In this document: piece after piece, positions 5,478 through 8,016 of the stretch | Numbering within the stretch: position 1 is the first letter of the stretch | How the letters are laid out: each line of letters opens with the position of its first letter | From: Verrucomicrobiota bacterium | GTDB taxonomy: Bacteria > Verrucomicrobiota > Verrucomicrobiia > Verrucomicrobiales > Akkermansiaceae | Assembly: GCA_008932955.1 (NCBI GenBank) | Contig: WBXE01000104.1 | Coordinates: forward strand, 1-8,016 | Length of the DNA: 8,016 bases | Direction: 5' to 3' | Program-made: the position numbers and the translations under genes | The notes under the pieces: model-generated | The model's input: only the letters and a program-made list of their open reading frames with translations | Databases searched by the model: none | Told to the model about the DNA's origin: nothing

Positions 5478-5499
5478 GCCGGACCCCGTTGGTTCCGGC
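5478..5499 (+). terminator. Hairpin between the histidine-stripe gene and the porin
   Basis: GCCGGACC (5478-5485) pairs with GGTTCCGGC (5491-5499) with one bulged base and a 5-base loop (CCGTT), starting 17 bp after the small gene's stop. A pyrimidine-rich TCTCTATCT follows instead of a true T run. It could be a weak terminator or a processing element setting different levels of the two gene products. Confidence 0.4.
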
Positions 5500-5557
5500 T
5501 CTCTATCTGAATGACGCGTGCAACCCACGGCATTCACCCATTTAATCAGTCACTCTC

Positions 5558-7150
5558 ATGTTCATACAACTTGCCAAAACCATAACCATTTTTCTAACAA
5601 TACTTTTCATTTCCATTCGTCTTCAAGCCGCTGAGCCTGGCGCTCCAGCTATCAGCAGCGCAGAGATTCACCAGCAACTCCTCGGGATGCAGCAAAGCAT
5701 CCAGGACATGCAAACCCGCCACCAAGCGGAGCTCGACGCCCTCAAAAAACAAATCGCCGAGCAGCAAACGCTCATCGACTCGCTAAAGCCAGCTACGCCT
5801 GCAGCCGCGACTAACAAGGCCGCCACCCCGGACCCGGCACCGGCATTTCCCACCACCGATCCATCACTCGTGCCGGGCGCTGCGGGCGCACTGCCGCCTG
5901 CCAAGCAAGCAGTGGCCACGCCCGAGGCCGCAGCCAATTTAATTCCCACCACCGATGCCACAGTCGTGGCTAGCGGCCCCTCGGCCGGATTGCTGCCGTC
6001 AGGGGGGCTGATCGGTGGGGCTGCGGCCAAAGGCAGCTATCTGAACATTTCATTCGACGCGATGGTGGCGGGCGCGGCATCCACCGATCCCAAACTCAGC
6101 TCGCTTGAAGTCGGCGACCACGATCCGCAGCAACGCGGATTCAATGCCCGCAACGTCGAACTTGCCTTGGATGGTGCGGTGGACCCGTTCTTCGAAGGCT
6201 TCGCCAATATCGTCTTCAAGCTCGACAACCATAACCAAACCCAGGTCGAAGTGGAGGAGGCCTTCGGCCAAACCACTACCCTACCTTATGGTCTGCAGAT
6301 GAAAGCCGGGCAATTTTTCACGCAGTTCGGCCGCATCAACCCAATTCATCCGCACGGCTGGGATTTTGTCGATGCGCCTCTGGTCCAAGGACTGCTGCTC
6401 GGGCCTGACGGACTGCGCGGCGTCGGTGCCCAACTCGCCTGGGTCATCCCGCTGCCGTTTTACGCCCAGGCGATTGTGGCGCTGCAAAACGGCCAGGGCG
6501 GCACCGGCTATTCGTTCCGCAACCCCGGCGATAGCGGCACATTCTTCCAACGACCGACGATTGACCGCCAGACCGATGGCATTACGGATCTAGTAATCAC
6601 GCCACGCCTCGAAGCCTCGGTCGATCTAACATCCACGCAGACGCTTCTCGGCGGCGTGTCGGCAGCCTTAGGGCCCAATGACACTGGCTACCGCAGTGCG
6701 ACCCAAATCTATGGCGTGGATTTATTTTACAAGTGGAAGCCGGCCGATGCAGAAGGCGGTTGGCCTTATGTGAAATGGCAGAGCGAGGCGATGGTCCGCC
6801 GGTTTGAGGCCGGACAAGGGCTCGATAACTTCTATCCGGTTGGCGAAACCTTCCGTGATTGGGGCGTTTATTCGCAAGTCTTGTGGGGCTTCTACAAGGG
6901 CTGGGCCGCCGGCCTGCGCGGGGATTACATGCACATGCAGACATCCGACGTGACCAACGATGCGCAGCGCCAGAGCCGCAGCCGCATCTCCACCGATCTG
7001 ACCTGGTATCCCTCGGAGTTCTCCAAGTTCCGCCTGCAATACAATTATGATATGCTTCGATCCAACGCCTTCCTGCCAAGCCGCGACGAAAACTCAGTCT
7101 TCCTGATGTATGAAATCGCCCTCGGCGCCCACGGCGCACACAAATTCTAA
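5558..7150 (+). CDS. Outer-membrane porin-like receptor of the zinc-regulated type
   Basis: The 530-residue protein is predicted to form a beta-barrel channel for metal (probably zinc) uptake. It has a signal peptide (hydrophobic core about 8-22, cleavage near LQA/A, residues 22-25), a coiled coil (about 35-77, e.g. QQSIQDMQTRHQAELDALKK), an Ala/Pro-rich linker (78-155) and a barrel from about 160 to the C-terminal Phe530 typical of Bam-assembled proteins. The barrel carries GDHDPQQRGF (186-195), EVEEAFGQTT (231-240) and QFFTQFGRINPIHPHGWDF (252-270), which I recognise from proteins annotated as zinc-regulated outer-membrane receptors. That annotation often adds 'TonB-dependent', but no TonB box or plug domain is visible here, so porin-like transport is more likely. 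The coiled coil may trimerise or reach the peptidoglycan. The metal-binding protein gene follows after 25 bp. The start has no Shine-Dalgarno motif; it is the only ATG placed before the signal peptide. Confidence 0.85.
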   Translation: MFIQLAKTITIFLTILFISIRLQAAEPGAPAISSAEIHQQLLGMQQSIQDMQTRHQAELDALKKQIAEQQTLIDSLKPATPAAATNKAATPDPAPAFPTTDPSLVPGAAGALPPAKQAVATPEAAANLIPTTDATVVASGPSAGLLPSGGLIGGAAAKGSYLNISFDAMVAGAASTDPKLSSLEVGDHDPQQRGFNARNVELALDGAVDPFFEGFANIVFKLDNHNQTQVEVEEAFGQTTTLPYGLQMKAGQFFTQFGRINPIHPHGWDFVDAPLVQGLLLGPDGLRGVGAQLAWVIPLPFYAQAIVALQNGQGGTGYSFRNPGDSGTFFQRPTIDRQTDGITDLVITPRLEASVDLTSTQTLLGGVSAALGPNDTGYRSATQIYGVDLFYKWKPADAEGGWPYVKWQSEAMVRRFEAGQGLDNFYPVGETFRDWGVYSQVLWGFYKGWAAGLRGDYMHMQTSDVTNDAQRQSRSRISTDLTWYPSEFSKFRLQYNYDMLRSNAFLPSRDENSVFLMYEIALGAHGAHKF

Positions 7151-7175
7151 TTCCTCTAACTAACAAAATACCCCT

Positions 7176-8016
7176 ATGAGATCCCATATTGCAATCCTGC
7201 TCGCCGTCTGCGCGGCCCTCACCGGCACCGCGCGAGCCAAACTCAACGTGGTGGCCACGCTAGCTGATTACGCGGCCATCGCCCGCGAAATTGGTGGCGA
7301 CCACGTGGACATCACCTCGATGGCGAAGCCGACCGAAGATCCGCACTTTGTGGATGCCCGGCCGAGCTTTGTCGTCAAACTGCGCAGCGCCGATATCCTC
7401 ATTGAGGGCGGCGCGGAATTGGAAGTCGGCTGGCTGCCTCCATTGCTCCAAACCGCGCGCAACTCGAAACTTGAATCCGGCGCAGTCGGCCGCGTCCAAG
7501 CATCCGAAGGCATCCGCCTGCTCGATGTGCCCGCCACCCTCAGCCGCGCAGCTGGCGACGTCCATGCCTCTGGCAATCCGCATTTCATGGTTGATCCAAT
7601 CATCGCCAAAGCCGTCGCCGCACACATCGCACGCGCCTTCAGCGCCGCTGATCCGGCCAACGCCGAAAGCTACACCGCCAATGCCAAAAAATTTGAGGCC
7701 ACCATTGATGCCAAGCTCCAGGAATGGGGCAAGGCGCTGCTGCCATTCCGCGGCCAGCACCTCGCTGCGTATCATGACGACTGGCTGTACTTCGCCCGCC
7801 GCTTCGGCTTCGACATCGATGTGTTTCTCGAGCCCAAACCTGGCGTGCCGCCGTCGCCAGCGCATCTGGCCGAAGTCATTGGCCGCATCAAGGCCGAAAA
7901 AATCAAGGCCATCATCGTCGAGCCCTATCACAACCGCAAAATTGCCACCAAGGTGGCTACCTCCACCGGAGCCCACGTGGTGGATGCGGCGCAGTACCCG
8001 GACGGCTTGCCCGACA
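7176..8016 (+). CDS. znuA: Metal ABC transporter substrate-binding protein (ZnuA/TroA family), 3' end outside window
   Basis: This periplasmic protein binds Zn2+ or Mn2+ and hands it to an ABC importer. The 280 visible residues start with a signal peptide (hydrophobic 5-16, cleavage after ARA, residue 21), then KLNVVATLADYAAIAREIGG, the usual cluster A-I opening. The expected metal ligands are present: H57 in EDPHFVDARPS, H136 in GNPHFMVDP and H200 in AYHDDWLYFARRFGF; the fourth, acidic ligand would lie near the end of the visible part (EP at 249-250 or D270) or just past it. The long His-rich loop of classic ZnuA is absent. Family length is about 290-310 residues, so only a short C-terminus is missing. 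It is 25 bp after the porin stop, so probably co-transcribed. The permease and ATPase genes would be expected beyond the edge. Zinc rather than manganese is inferred from the porin. The start ATG lacks a Shine-Dalgarno motif. Confidence 0.93.
   Translation, partial: MRSHIAILLAVCAALTGTARAKLNVVATLADYAAIAREIGGDHVDITSMAKPTEDPHFVDARPSFVVKLRSADILIEGGAELEVGWLPPLLQTARNSKLESGAVGRVQASEGIRLLDVPATLSRAAGDVHASGNPHFMVDPIIAKAVAAHIARAFSAADPANAESYTANAKKFEATIDAKLQEWGKALLPFRGQHLAAYHDDWLYFARRFGFDIDVFLEPKPGVPPSPAHLAEVIGRIKAEKIKAIIVEPYHNRKIATKVATSTGAHVVDAAQYPDGLPD

Noticed and set aside
7290..7310. CACGTG-containing site as a possible parS
   Set aside because: Only the central CACGTG is shared; the GTTTC/GAAAC arms of parS are absent and it lies inside a coding region.
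7260..7976. 238-codon minus-strand frame opposite the metal-binding protein
   Set aside because: The plus frame has signal peptide and metal ligands of the ZnuA family; the Gly-rich antisense frame is a shadow.

Overview
This is a GC-rich chromosomal stretch of a Gram-negative (diderm) bacterium, most likely a member of the Verrucomicrobiota. The assignment is an inference. It rests on the outer-membrane porin-type receptor, the mix of genes (bacterial SET-domain protein, small alanine-rich membrane-anchored coiled-coil proteins, a ParB without adjacent ParA) and the near absence of Shine-Dalgarno motifs before most starts.

Left part (1-1709): the 5' part of a glycerate kinase gene runs leftward off the window. 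After about 290 bp without a gene come two short rightward genes, 12 bp apart. Both encode a soluble charged coiled coil followed by one C-terminal membrane segment, and their function is unknown.

Middle accessory segment (1710-2657): a VapBC-type toxin-antitoxin locus lies between two copies of a 31-bp direct repeat. The antitoxin gene is frameshifted, which separates its DNA-binding half from its toxin-binding half. The PIN-domain toxin is intact in length and joined to the antitoxin by an ATGA overlap. The right-hand repeat is one arm of a perfect 25-bp inverted repeat (REP-like). That palindrome sits between convergent genes and supplies the last codons and the stop of the neighbouring SET-domain gene.

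Centre (2628-4898): on the minus strand, an exported protein of unknown function is followed 10 bp later by a SET-domain protein with a post-SET cysteine motif, probably one operon. Divergent from it is a complete parB gene without an adjacent parA.

Right part (5129-8016): a metal-acquisition locus reads rightward. It has a small membrane protein with an evenly spaced histidine stripe (H-x3-H-x3-H-x3-H-x-C), then an outer-membrane porin-like receptor of the 'zinc-regulated' type. Last is a ZnuA/TroA-type periplasmic metal-binding protein that runs off the window. The likely path is: metal crosses the outer membrane through the barrel, is bound in the periplasm by the solute-binding protein, and is passed to an ABC permease presumably encoded just beyond the right edge.
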